Origin: a virus
DNA length: 28,433 nucleotides
Strand: one strand, 5' to 3'
Virus record (IMG/VR): IMGVR_UViG_3300042866_000949
Location: 1-28,433 of that record
A model generated the notes under the pieces. That model saw only the letters and a program-made list of their open reading frames with translations. It was not told the DNA's origin and did not search any database. Both the position numbers and the translations under genes were made by a program. Shown piece after piece: positions 7,249 to 14,253 of the stretch (position 1 is the first letter of the stretch; each line of letters opens with the position of its first letter).

Positions 7249-7619
7249 TATTCTGTTGGGTTATCGGGTTTAATACAATAGGGAGAGTCGGGGAACTTGG
7301 CACAATATCCAACCAGGTACAAATTGTCATCACCCGAAAAAGTATGAACGCCAACGGGATTTGGCCATACTTCAAAGGCCGTGAAATCGGGTTTGGGTTC
7401 TTCGTACCAAAGAATGTCAATCGCCCATTGTGTGGATAGGTCTGTGCAGTTGCCTTCTTCATCCGTGGCAAAACAAATGTTACCTAATTCCACAACGGCA
7501 CAACCTACATAGGATTTTGTTTCCGTACCATCGGGGCTGATGTTTGTTTGTTGTATTTGGGCTTGGTATGTTGCCCACTCGGTTTCGTTTGCGAATTCGT
7601 ATTTTGTGAAGGTCTTCAT
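7248..7619 (-). CDS. Phage protein, function unknown, next to the fibre genes
   Basis: A 123-residue protein with many aromatic and Cys residues. The C-terminal half (AIDILWYEEPKPDFTAFEVW, then PNPVGVHTFSGDDNLYLVGYC) has the look of short proteins encoded next to fibres in Bacteroidota phages. C82 onwards gives no classical zinc site. No signal peptide or membrane segment is seen. It lies one base downstream of the homing endonuclease gene and probably belonged directly behind the fibre gene before that insertion. A fibre accessory or chaperone role is inferred from position only. Confidence 0.6.
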   Translation of the reverse strand: MKTFTKYEFANETEWATYQAQIQQTNISPDGTETKSYVGCAVVELGNICFATDEEGNCTDLSTQWAIDILWYEEPKPDFTAFEVWPNPVGVHTFSGDDNLYLVGYCAKFPDSPYCIKPDNPTE

Positions 7620-7620
7620 T

Positions 7621-8325
7621 TTACAAAGTTGTTATTTTTTGGAATTGCAATCCCTTGCCCATTCCTTTTGTGATTGGTTTCATTAATTGACAGTTATAAT
7701 AAACGGCTCTGCGGTCAATCTCAAATTTACTTTCAATTTCCCAAATTTTGCCTACAAATCCCGTGGTAATTTCTTGGATTAAACTTGCCGTTTCTTGTCT
7801 TTTTTTAACTCCATTTTCAATGGCTTGTCGACTTGGGCAATACCCTATTTTTGATTGCTTGACTTGTTGGCAAAAATACTCACTTCTTTTTTTACCTTTC
7901 CACGCTTCGCCTATTTTACGCTTTGCCTCATCGGTGTGCGACAAATTGTAATTTGGATGACCTTTCAACTTTTCACTTATTTTGGCTTTGGTTTCTTCGG
8001 TTGCAATGCGCCCTTTTAATTTCGCACTCATTTTTTGTTTTGATTCTTCCGAATGTTTGCCACCAAAAAAACCTTCACCGCCATCAGTCCTATTGCATAA
8101 TTGTTTTTTACCATAATATGCAATTAACCATTTTTCAATTTCTTTGGCTGAATTTAATTCTATATCCGAACAAAGAACATTTACTAATACCCCATATTTA
8201 TTATAATGGCGTTTCCAAATCTCACTTCTTGAACCAAAATGATAAGCCCGTTTAACATCGTTTCCAATGCCTACATAAAAGACCTCTTTACTTTCTGGTT
8301 TCATATGTATATAAACGACTGCCAT
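7621..8325 (-). CDS. GIY-YIG homing endonuclease with NUMOD3 repeats
   Basis: A 234-residue freestanding homing endonuclease. The GIY-YIG nuclease occupies residues 1-95: VVYIHM and FYVGIG are the two strand motifs, R26 in KRAYHFG is the expected Arg, and LCNRTDGGEG carries the conserved Asn. Three NUMOD3 DNA-binding repeats follow: GGKHSEESKQKMSAKLKG, ATEETKAKISEKLKGH and HTDEAKRKIGEAWKGKK. A helical C-terminal domain with VYYNCQLMKP resembles a further DNA-binding module. Such enzymes cut a related genome lacking the gene and spread by repair. The DNA is visibly more AT-rich than its neighbours, and start and stop sit tightly between intact genes, which suggests recent arrival. Confidence 0.88.
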   Translation of the reverse strand: MAVVYIHMKPESKEVFYVGIGNDVKRAYHFGSRSEIWKRHYNKYGVLVNVLCSDIELNSAKEIEKWLIAYYGKKQLCNRTDGGEGFFGGKHSEESKQKMSAKLKGRIATEETKAKISEKLKGHPNYNLSHTDEAKRKIGEAWKGKKRSEYFCQQVKQSKIGYCPSRQAIENGVKKRQETASLIQEITTGFVGKIWEIESKFEIDRRAVYYNCQLMKPITKGMGKGLQFQKITTL

Positions 8326-9998
8326 TATAAACTGGTGATGGATGCCAATTCGGCGTTTGTTAGGCGGGTTGGGAATAGGATGGCTTGGTTCATTCCGCCA
8401 TTAATTGCGTAATTACTTGTATTTCCTCCGCCCACATAAAGGCTTCCCATCGCCCCGACAGTTCCGCTTGTATCTGTTGCTAATTGCGTTCCATTCATAT
8501 AAGCCGCAAAATCATTTTGTTTGTAAGCAAATGCCATTTTTTTGCGACCTATTGCGCCTATTGTAGAAGTCATAATTGATTGCTGAAATCCATTATCCCA
8601 TAATTCAAAAATTAAACTCCCCGAACTCTGAATATAAATATAAGCAAAACTGCTACCAGTAATTAATTGAATTGCCAGTATTCCACTGACATCATAATTA
8701 CCCGTGAAGTTCCAATCGACAAACATCACCCCCTCCGTCTGCCCAATCAAACTAGTTATCCCCGTCTTAAAACAAGTATCCGCCACCCTTGTGGCACTTG
8801 CTGATGTGGTTGGGATGTAGGATGTGGGGTAAGATGACGCTTCGACTTGTGCGCCCCATACATAAACACTTGTTGAAAGTGTATTTGATTCGCCACGAAT
8901 TGCCGTATTTGATGTAACGATATTGAATAGGAAAGTGTTTGTCGATGTTGTTGAAATCGCAGTTGCAATCATTGAACACCTATACCACCCGTTACCCAAA
9001 TTATCTATTTTTGCAGTAGTTCCCGCACCAACATCACCAATAACACCCGTAGCAATGTTAAAATTTGCGTAAGTTGTAGCGGAAAAGATTGCACCCGAAC
9101 CAATTAATTGTACAAAATTATTTGTACCCGCTTTCGCAAAAATTGAAGTTGTGTATGCTTGTCCGCTTGTAATTGTGAAAATACCTGTGCTTCTTAATTG
9201 ATGCTCGTTTGAACTTCCATCGGCGGTCAATGTGTCTGCATTTGTAGTTCCGTCGGGGCTTGTTACTGAATTTGCGCTTATGCTTGTTTGTAGTTTAGTC
9301 CAATCTGCATTATCAAACTGCTCTGAATAAGTCACCAAATTCGTACTCTGCTTCTCCAACAACAAACTTGGACACCCGCCCCCGCCATTTTGATAAGTTA
9401 ATCTTGGAACATTTAATCTGTCGGTTGTGGGGAAATAGGGTTTGGCGGTTGAGCCGATGTTGGTTTGTGCAAATGCGATTACTATATCTTGCGATGTCCA
9501 ACCTCCGTCAATATATGAATCGATTGAAATTCCCGCCAATGCGTTCCCACTTGTTGTAATTCTTTGCCATTCAGTCGTTAAATTATACTGCGTACCAAAA
9601 GAGCCGTTTGGGTCGCATAATCTAATTTTTGCGGTACTCCCGTACGCTTTTGCATAGATTGAATTTGTCCCATTTAATGCAGTTAAATTTTGCAACAAAT
9701 AAGAAACTCCAGAAAATTGCGCACGAAATGCTGTTGCCCCTCCGTTTGGGTCGGTTTGTCCGCTTGTTAATGTTACATTGGTATTTGCCCACGGGCTTGT
9801 GCTAAAAGTATTTGATTGTTCTAACAAATTCCACGGGCAAACCTCAACCAATCCCTGGCTGTTGATCCTTGTCCCGTTGGATGCTCGGGTGAACGCCAAA
9901 TCGCCGGCTCCGTTGATGGGGATCTCACTGTATACTACGTCCTCCTTGTACCCAGAAGGGATCATTACTAATGATGCTTGTTCTAATAAATTGCTCAT
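8325..9998 (-). CDS. Tail fibre with lectin-like C-terminal domain
   Basis: A 557-residue fibre starting at ATG 9998, which overlaps the upstream stop as ATGA; the longer frame adds only a few unlikely residues. The first 75 residues (LLEQASLVMIPSGYKEDVVY, then FTRASNGTRINSQGLVE and NLLEQSNTF) form a virion-attachment segment I know from flavophage fibres. Two carbohydrate-binding-like beta-sandwich units follow (about 70-200, and 230-405 from YSEQFDNADWTK to YPTSYIPT). The C-terminal 150 residues look like a concanavalin/LamG lectin fold (GVMFVDWNF...FAAYMNGTQLA...NQAILFPTRLT). It should bind host surface glycans and is the second of two fibre genes. Confidence 0.8.
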   Translation of the reverse strand: MSNLLEQASLVMIPSGYKEDVVYSEIPINGAGDLAFTRASNGTRINSQGLVEVCPWNLLEQSNTFSTSPWANTNVTLTSGQTDPNGGATAFRAQFSGVSYLLQNLTALNGTNSIYAKAYGSTAKIRLCDPNGSFGTQYNLTTEWQRITTSGNALAGISIDSYIDGGWTSQDIVIAFAQTNIGSTAKPYFPTTDRLNVPRLTYQNGGGGCPSLLLEKQSTNLVTYSEQFDNADWTKLQTSISANSVTSPDGTTNADTLTADGSSNEHQLRSTGIFTITSGQAYTTSIFAKAGTNNFVQLIGSGAIFSATTYANFNIATGVIGDVGAGTTAKIDNLGNGWYRCSMIATAISTTSTNTFLFNIVTSNTAIRGESNTLSTSVYVWGAQVEASSYPTSYIPTTSASATRVADTCFKTGITSLIGQTEGVMFVDWNFTGNYDVSGILAIQLITGSSFAYIYIQSSGSLIFELWDNGFQQSIMTSTIGAIGRKKMAFAYKQNDFAAYMNGTQLATDTSGTVGAMGSLYVGGGNTSNYAINGGMNQAILFPTRLTNAELASITSL

Positions 9999-10243
9999 AA
10001 AGATAATTCTTGTATTGCGCGTGTTGCACATACGGCTGCCTCTTGGTAGCCGCCGTCAAGTTGGACGCGTGTTGAATATTGTGATGGTAAATTGTACCCA
10101 GATAGTTTGTTCAATGCACAGCCTACACCCTCTAAGTATCCGCCGTCGGCAGTTACCCTGTCGACATATAGGTTCATGATGTAGTCAGCCCCATTGTAAA
10201 ATGGGTACATGGAACCGACCAAGTTGGATATACTAATCTGCAT
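9995..10243 (-). CDS. Small fibre-cassette protein
   Basis: An 82-residue protein starting MQISISNLVGSMYPFYNGAD. It contains two similar halves, each with ADGGYLEG..C or LDGGYQEAAVC, suggesting an internal duplication of a short beta unit ending in Cys. It lies three bases after the spike-base-like gene and overlaps the fibre start as ATGA, so it is probably part of the tail tip or a fibre attachment factor. I recognise the DGG-E-C pattern from other phage fibre cassettes but know no function. Confidence 0.6.
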   Translation of the reverse strand: MQISISNLVGSMYPFYNGADYIMNLYVDRVTADGGYLEGVGCALNKLSGYNLPSQYSTRVQLDGGYQEAAVCATRAIQELSL

Positions 10244-10246
10244 CGG

Positions 10247-10513
10247 TTACCACATTGCTACAATGTTTGTCGCATTCGTGTTGGTTGCGAAAACCTTAAG
10301 TACCTGCACCGGTACAAATGTCCCACCGTTGATTCCAACAAATGTTACATCGTCACCGCCAGCAGTTAGCACACGAACGTCGCCGAATCCGCCAACGTAT
10401 AATACACATCCATTGTTTCCTACGCCACTCTGGGTGGAAACACTGGGGATATCTACTGTGTCACTGGGAGTTACAGCGGCTGCTCTACTGATTTGAAGTT
10501 TCTGATAAGCCAT
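10247..10513 (-). CDS. Spike-base-like tail protein (RCAP_rcc01079 type), copy 1
   Basis: An 88-residue protein whose pattern VTPSDT, CVLYVGGFGDVRVLTAGGDD, VTFVGINGGTFVPVQV, FATNTNATNIVAMW matches a family I remember as the spike base protein RCAP_rcc01079 of a gene transfer agent. It is a compact beta protein expected at the tail tip or fibre base. It is homologous to the protein at 12854-13213: both share LYVG-G-V-LT-GGD-VTF-G-GTF-PV-VFAT-T-A-I-A. It is the first gene of the second fibre cassette and has its own promoter at 10531-10538. Confidence 0.7.
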   Translation of the reverse strand: MAYQKLQISRAAAVTPSDTVDIPSVSTQSGVGNNGCVLYVGGFGDVRVLTAGGDDVTFVGINGGTFVPVQVLKVFATNTNATNIVAMW

Positions 10514-10530
10514 GTTTTTATTCTTTGATA

Positions 10531-10538
10531 CAAATATA
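10531..10538 (-). promoter_or_regulatory. Promoter -7 element (TATATTTG) for the second fibre cassette
   Basis: On the minus strand CATATATTTGTATC lies about 18 bases before the ATG at 10513 and directly after a terminator, the same arrangement as at 5244-5292. A clear -33 TTTG at exact spacing is not visible. Confidence 0.6.
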
Positions 10539-10561
10539 TGGATTTTAAATAATATGATTGG

Positions 10562-10590
10562 AAAACAAAAAAGGAGCCGTGTGGCTCCTT
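10562..10590 (-). terminator. Rho-independent terminator between the two fibre cassettes
   Basis: On the minus strand AAGGAGCC (10590-10583) pairs perfectly with GGCTCCTT (10578-10571) around ACAC, followed by TTTTTGTTTTCC. It ends the transcript that includes the first fibre gene. Confidence 0.85.
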
Positions 10591-10612
10591 CTGTTTTGGT
10601 TAATGGTTTGGC

Positions 10613-10771
10613 TTAAGCCTCTTCAACGGATCCGAACTCAATCACAGGAACATCGTTGATTACCTCAAGGGCTTTTACAATGTTCTGAACTTCGATCAGT
10701 CCGTAGCAACCTTTTGCGATTGCCATGTGCAGGGCTTCTGCGATTACTTGCTTTGCGTTTTCTTGTGTCAT
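10613..10771 (-). CDS. Small helical phage protein (52 aa)
   Basis: The likely start is ATG 10771, preceded by ATTAAATCAAATCAT, the A-rich leader seen at several starts; a longer frame reaches 10807. The 52 residues (MTQENAKQVIAEALHMAIAK, then CYGLIEVQNIVKALEVI) form two amphipathic helices with a KGCYGL-E turn, then a short acidic tail. Very similar 50-residue proteins with a KG-Y/F-L-E turn lie next to structural genes in many marine and freshwater phages. The function is unknown. Confidence 0.65.
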   Translation of the reverse strand: MTQENAKQVIAEALHMAIAKGCYGLIEVQNIVKALEVINDVPVIEFGSVEEA

Positions 10772-10785
10772 ATGATTTGATTTAA

Positions 10786-11124
10786 TTAGTTTGCTGGTGT
10801 CGCCCAAGGCAATGGGGTGTTCACAGGAACAACAGGAGGATTAGCCTGACTGTCGATCTGTCCTTGAATGCATGCCTCGATGTTTGCTACTCCGTCCACA
10901 CCCAACTCAGCCTGGATCCATCCGATAACGATTGGCTCTGTGAGTTCAGCGTATGGTACGAAATTCTCTACGTTCTCTGTAGAGAAACGCGCGATGTTAG
11001 AGATTTCAGCACCATAAGTGCCATCACCACCCAATACAAGGTAGTTAGCGATCACTACGTAGTCCTGCTCTGTGCCTACTGTTTCTGTGTAAAGGGCAGT
11101 TACTGCCCAAGTGAATGTTGTCAT
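10786..11124 (-). CDS. Phage structural-module protein (DUF7936-like)
   Basis: A 112-residue protein. TFTWAVTALYTETVGTEQDY, RFSTENVENFVPYAELTE, VIGWIQAELG and IEACIQGQIDSQANPP follow the pattern of a family common in cyanophages and other marine phages, which I remember as DUF7936. In those genomes it is encoded beside tail-fibre genes. The Pro-rich C-terminus (NPPVVPVNTPLPWATP) is also typical. It may be a small tail-fibre connector or virion component, but no function is established. It follows the long repeat fibre gene by 18 bases. Confidence 0.6.
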   Translation of the reverse strand: MTTFTWAVTALYTETVGTEQDYVVIANYLVLGGDGTYGAEISNIARFSTENVENFVPYAELTEPIVIGWIQAELGVDGVANIEACIQGQIDSQANPPVVPVNTPLPWATPAN

Positions 11125-11142
11125 ATTGCGAATTTAGTTATT

Positions 11143-12837
11143 TTATGCTTTAAGTAAAATTTTGTATGCAGTTCCGTTGATGCGTACGCTCCAAGTTGCG
11201 TCTGAGGAAAGGGATTCAGAGGTGATAGCACCTGCGTTAGTTCCTGCACTACCAAAAACGGCTTGGTTGTTTCCTGTTGCGGTTGCGCTTACTCCCAAAA
11301 TTAAAGAACCCGAAAAGTCACCCGATGCAGTATTTAATCCTACTGCGGTATTATAGTTTCCCGTTACGTTATCGGACATAGATGCACGACCAACTGCGGT
11401 ATTTTGTTCACCCGATGTATTTGATACCAATGAAGCATGACCTACTGCGGTATTGTAATTTCCCGTTGAGAGTTTTAATGCTTGATAACCGATTGCAGTA
11501 ATGTTTATTTGACTCGTATTACTATACCCTGCCTCAAAACCTACGGCGGTGTTGTTGGAGGCTGTGTTGTTGAATAAAGAATAATATCCTAAAGCGGTAC
11601 TATTGCTTCCCGTAGTATTAAATATTAAACTTCCAGTACCAAATGCAGCATTGTTGCTTCCCGTTGTATTTGACCTTAATGCGGCATCACCTACTGCGGT
11701 ATTTTCATTGCCTGTTGAATTATCCCTCATTGAATCAAAACCAACAGAGGTATTGTAACTACCTGTATTATTACGTAAAGCACGATAACCTATTGCAGTA
11801 ATTTCTACCCCACTCGTATTAGTTAACGCAGCCTCAAAACCTACGGCAACGTTGTTTGATGCGGTGTTGTTTCGTAATGAATCACGACCTACGGCGGTAT
11901 TGTTACCTCCTGTTGTATTAAACGCTAATGAAGCGCAACCAACACCTACGTTATTACTGCCTGTTGTGTTAGAAAGTAAAGAACTATCCCCAAATGCAGA
12001 GTTACTAGCACCTGTTGAATTTGAAAATAACGATTGAGTACCAACTGCACTATTACCCGAACCTGTTGAAAATCTCAACGCTTGATAACCTATTGCAGTT
12101 ATAGCCGTACCACTTGTATTTTGATACGCAGCCTCGTAACCTACGGCGGTGTTGTTGGAGGCGGTGTTGCTATATAAAGCGGCTTGACCTAAAGCAGTAT
12201 TATTACCTCCTGTAACGTTAGTTAATAACGCATCCTCACCAATAGCGGTGTTATTACTTCCTGTTGTAGTAGATAACAAAGCAGCAACGCCCACAGATGT
12301 ATTATTACTACCTGTAGTTGTATCGTAGCCCGAATCTCTACCTACTGCCGTATTGTTAAAACCCGTAGTATTAAAATTCAAAGCCCTATAACCTAAACCT
12401 GTATTGCTATTTCCTGTTGTATTACTTAACAAAGAATCTACCCCTACACCTACGTTTTGCGTTCCGCTTGTATTCGCCCTTAGTGAACGATAACCCAAAG
12501 CGGTGTTATTGGATGCTGTATTGCTCTCAAGCGACAATGCACCGATAGCGGTGTTGGTCGTGCCTGTGCTATTAGCCGTTAATGCGTTTAGTCCAAACGC
12601 CGTGTTATTAGACCCAGTTGTGTTGCTGTCCAATGCAGTAGCACCAAAGGCGGTATTGCTTGTGATTGCGCCAGCGCCATAGTTGGTGATACCTGTGGTG
12701 GATACCAACAGTGGCAAGTCGTTTCCATTACCATCAGACAGACGCTTGAGCGTTGCGGTCAGTGGAAGGTTATCACCGATCTTGATCAGACTCGGGTATG
12801 TGTTCTGAGGGGTGGTATTAAATAAAGAAGTTCCCAT
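11143..12837 (-). CDS. Long repetitive tail fibre with NTAxG beta-roll repeats
   Basis: A 564-residue fibre. Residues 1-50 (TYPSLIKIGDNLPLTATLKR, then LPLLVSTTGI) form a virion-attachment segment common in phage fibres. Residues 60-500 contain about 26 repeats of roughly 17 residues with the core N-T-A-V/I/L-G, as in YadA/Hia-type trimeric heads. From residue 226 they are grouped in 100-residue super-units beginning ASNN-AVG-EA at 226, 326 and 426. An earlier related block starting at 108 is 118 residues long. The C-terminus (SESLSSDATWSVRINGTAYK) is a typical fibre tip segment. The protein should be a trimeric, rod-like receptor-binding fibre. Confidence 0.82.
   Translation of the reverse strand: MGTSLFNTTPQNTYPSLIKIGDNLPLTATLKRLSDGNGNDLPLLVSTTGITNYGAGAITSNTAFGATALDSNTTGSNNTAFGLNALTANSTGTTNTAIGALSLESNTASNNTALGYRSLRANTSGTQNVGVGVDSLLSNTTGNSNTGLGYRALNFNTTGFNNTAVGRDSGYDTTTGSNNTSVGVAALLSTTTGSNNTAIGEDALLTNVTGGNNTALGQAALYSNTASNNTAVGYEAAYQNTSGTAITAIGYQALRFSTGSGNSAVGTQSLFSNSTGASNSAFGDSSLLSNTTGSNNVGVGCASLAFNTTGGNNTAVGRDSLRNNTASNNVAVGFEAALTNTSGVEITAIGYRALRNNTGSYNTSVGFDSMRDNSTGNENTAVGDAALRSNTTGSNNAAFGTGSLIFNTTGSNSTALGYYSLFNNTASNNTAVGFEAGYSNTSQINITAIGYQALKLSTGNYNTAVGHASLVSNTSGEQNTAVGRASMSDNVTGNYNTAVGLNTASGDFSGSLILGVSATATGNNQAVFGSAGTNAGAITSESLSSDATWSVRINGTAYKILLKA
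11182..12520 (-). repeat. Nested coding repeats of the fibre gene (about 51 bp, within 300-bp units)
   Basis: The fibre gene is built from 51-bp units coding for N-T-A-V-G-type 17-mers. At a higher level three super-units start at 12162, 11862 and 11562, exactly 300 bp apart, and each opens with the codons for ASNN. The units differ at many silent and non-silent positions, so the duplication is not recent. Such repeats permit length change by recombination. Confidence 0.8.
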
Positions 12838-12853
12838 ATTATTATTTTCTTAG

Positions 12854-13213
12854 TTATGTTAAGCAGTCGTTCCAGTGCGTGTTCCAGTCTTGCCACAAGA
12901 TGCTGATGTTCTGCCACACGTCTGTAGAGTAGCAGTCGTCGCTTGATCCACCAACCATGTCCAATGCAATGATGCTCGACGCAGTCGTGCCAGTTGCAAA
13001 TACCCATGATGTGTGTACAGGAATGAATGTCCCTGATGGGACACCAAAAAATGTGACGTTGTCCCCGCCCACTGTCAATATATGCACATTGCCTCCAATA
13101 CCCACGTACAGACAACTACTACGATTGCTCGTGCTTAGGTTTTGTTGTAAACTCTCCGTATCGGAAGGAGTTACCAAAGCCCCATGATAGTGCTGTAGCG
13201 ATTGGACCGGCAT
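12854..13213 (-). CDS. Spike-base-like tail protein (RCAP_rcc01079 type), copy 2, extended
   Basis: A 119-residue protein. Residues 9-87 are homologous to the 88-residue protein at 10247-10513 (LYVGIGGNVHILTVGGDNVT, FFGVPSGTFIPV, VFATGTTASSIIALD). It adds a 30-residue C-terminal extension rich in Trp, Asp and Cys (CYSTDVWQNISILWQDWNTH) that the other copy lacks. It directly precedes the long repeat fibre (16-base gap), as copy 1 precedes its own fibre cassette. A tail-tip or fibre-base role is likely. Start and upstream stop are adjacent. Confidence 0.68.
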   Translation of the reverse strand: MPVQSLQHYHGALVTPSDTESLQQNLSTSNRSSCLYVGIGGNVHILTVGGDNVTFFGVPSGTFIPVHTSWVFATGTTASSIIALDMVGGSSDDCYSTDVWQNISILWQDWNTHWNDCLT

Positions 13214-13384
13214 TTATTTCTCGTTATTGTAAGGGAATATTCTGTTCAACGCGTCCTTGCGCTGACCACAACCACATGGTTTGCCAGTCGCCTTAGCCAC
13301 GGTCTCTACTACTTTCTTAATGCCGGTGGCAGTTGTGATCTTCTCCACAGTGTCACCCAATCCTTTGCTTTTGTTGTTTTCCAT
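13214..13384 (-). CDS. Small conserved phage protein with CGC motif (56 aa)
   Basis: The start is ATG 13384, just after a TAAATTTG promoter element; the longer frame up to 13444 would run through that promoter. The protein reads MENNKSKGLGDTVEKITTAT, then GIKKVVETVAKATGKPCGCG and QRKDALNRIFPYNNEK. The pattern GLGDTVEK-T-ATGIKK...C-C-RK-LN-FPY is one I know from many phages, including crAss-like and T4-like groups, always among late genes. The Cys pair may bind a metal or lie in a virion. The function is unknown. Confidence 0.75.
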   Translation of the reverse strand: MENNKSKGLGDTVEKITTATGIKKVVETVAKATGKPCGCGQRKDALNRIFPYNNEK

Positions 13385-13390
13385 ATACTG

Positions 13391-13398
13391 CAAATTTA
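13391..13398 (-). promoter_or_regulatory. Promoter -7 element (TAAATTTG)
   Basis: On the minus strand TATAAATTTGCAGTATATGG gives TAnnTTTG seven bases before the ATG at 13384. It would start the transcript for the spike-base-like protein and long fibre. Confidence 0.55.
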
Positions 13399-13412
13399 TA
13401 GATTTTTTTCTA

Positions 13413-13748
13413 TTATACTTTCGATACCCTCGATCCCATACCAACCCTACTCTTCTCGGCCTTCTTCGCCGCTAACTTCGATGGGCTGATCTCTGACTTG
13501 GTCTTTGGAGTCTGTGCAGATACTCTCTTGGTCGGACGGCAGTACTCGTTCTTACCACCCGCACCACACGCCTTGCCACTCTTCGTGTCCACCCACTTCT
13601 CCGCCTGCCAACGCTTGAGGTCTGCACCCTTTTCGCTTTTGTTCACAGCACCCGATCCCTTCCTGCACTTGGCAATCGCCTGTGACGCGCGAGCAGATGG
13701 GAACACATCGTACGATGCCTTGACTTTTTTGTAGCAAGCGTCTTTCAT
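13413..13748 (-). CDS. Basic Cys-containing protein (DUF5872-like)
   Basis: The start is ATG 13748, sharing a base with the upstream stop (TAATG). The 111 residues begin MKDACYKKVKASYDVFPSAR and continue ASQAIAKCRKGSG. The second part has KRWQAEKWVDTKSGKACGAG and YCRPTKRVSAQTPKT. Both patterns are known from small proteins of large phages and algal giant viruses, and I associate the second with DUF5872. The protein is very basic with evenly placed Cys and no membrane segment. A virion-packaged, DNA-associated protein is a reasonable guess, but no function is established. Confidence 0.65.
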   Translation of the reverse strand: MKDACYKKVKASYDVFPSARASQAIAKCRKGSGAVNKSEKGADLKRWQAEKWVDTKSGKACGAGGKNEYCRPTKRVSAQTPKTKSEISPSKLAAKKAEKSRVGMGSRVSKV

Positions 13749-14038
13749 TAGTACTTCCCCTTCCGGCTTTTGGGCGATGGAGTGGTAGCACCACCCGGCC
13801 CGGCCCATAAATTCTTACACGCCCAATACCTGGGCGTTAACTTGTCACTAGCAGTGTCGCAAGAATGGCGTGCCTTGAAAGATTTACGGGCAGCGGCAGA
13901 ATAGTTATTTCCGTACCCCTTTGCACCAAAATGCAGGAGTTTCTCCTTGCCACCGGCACACGCCTTGACCATCTTCTTCTTACCCGGTCTGTCTGAAGGA
14001 ACCGGGCGATTGCACGCCATCTTGGACTTGTTAGCCAT
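13748..14038 (-). CDS. Basic Cys-containing virion-type protein
   Basis: A 96-residue basic protein: ACNRPVPSDRPGKKKMVKAC, then GGKEKLLHFGAKGYGNNYSA, SFKARHSCDTASDKLTPRYW and ACKNLW. Short proteins with the pattern K-M-V-K-A-C..G-K-E-K-x-x-x-F-G and F-K-A-R-H..C, ending Y-W-A-x-K-x-x-W, recur in phage and giant-virus genomes, often beside DUF5872-like genes as here. Cys, His and Trp residues suggest metal binding or disulphides. It is encoded between two other very basic small proteins, so the three may act together in the virion or on DNA. Confidence 0.65.
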   Translation of the reverse strand: MANKSKMACNRPVPSDRPGKKKMVKACAGGKEKLLHFGAKGYGNNYSAAARKSFKARHSCDTASDKLTPRYWACKNLWAGPGGATTPSPKSRKGKY

Positions 14039-14043
14039 AAAGA

Positions 14044-14208
14044 TTAATAACCTTTTTTCTTGGCCATTGCGGCTTTCTTGGCACCAGCCATCAACTTGGC
14101 AGTTGCACCTTTGCCTGTAGGAACTACTTTACCAGCGCTTTTTTTAGCAGCAGGCTCTTTCATCATGGATGCCTTTGGCAATCCGCCCATTGATTGTGAT
14201 TTTTTCAT
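14044..14208 (-). CDS. Lys/Ala-rich histone-like small protein (54 aa)
   Basis: The start is ATG 14208; a farther start would cross the promoter. The 54 residues run from MKKSQSMGGLPKASMMKEPA to AKLMAGAKKAAMAKKKGY and are almost entirely Lys, Ala, Met and Gly in a low-complexity pattern, like the tails of H1 or HC1-type proteins. DNA neutralisation in the capsid or nucleoid binding is plausible. It is the first gene of the late leftward run. Low complexity makes homology unreliable, but promoter, start and tight spacing support a real gene. Confidence 0.6.
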   Translation of the reverse strand: MKKSQSMGGLPKASMMKEPAAKKSAGKVVPTGKGATAKLMAGAKKAAMAKKKGY

Positions 14209-14217
14209 AGGTATGGT

Positions 14218-14238
14218 TATTTTTGCATCACAAATGTA
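14218..14238. promoter_or_regulatory. Divergent promoter elements
   Basis: The 45-base gap between two divergent genes has TACATTTG on the minus strand (14238-14231) and TATTTTTG on the plus strand (14218-14225). Both fit TAnnTTTG. The minus one would drive the late small-protein genes, the plus one the winged-helix-like gene. The plus gene start is also preceded by AATCAAATTTAATTAA. Confidence 0.5.
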
Positions 14239-14253
14239 ATCAAATTTAATTAA

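Noticed and set aside
11143-12837. CRISPR-like or diversity-generating repeat array
   Set aside because: The repeats are in frame, encode a 17-residue fibre motif and have no spacers. No reverse transcriptase or template repeat is visible in the window.
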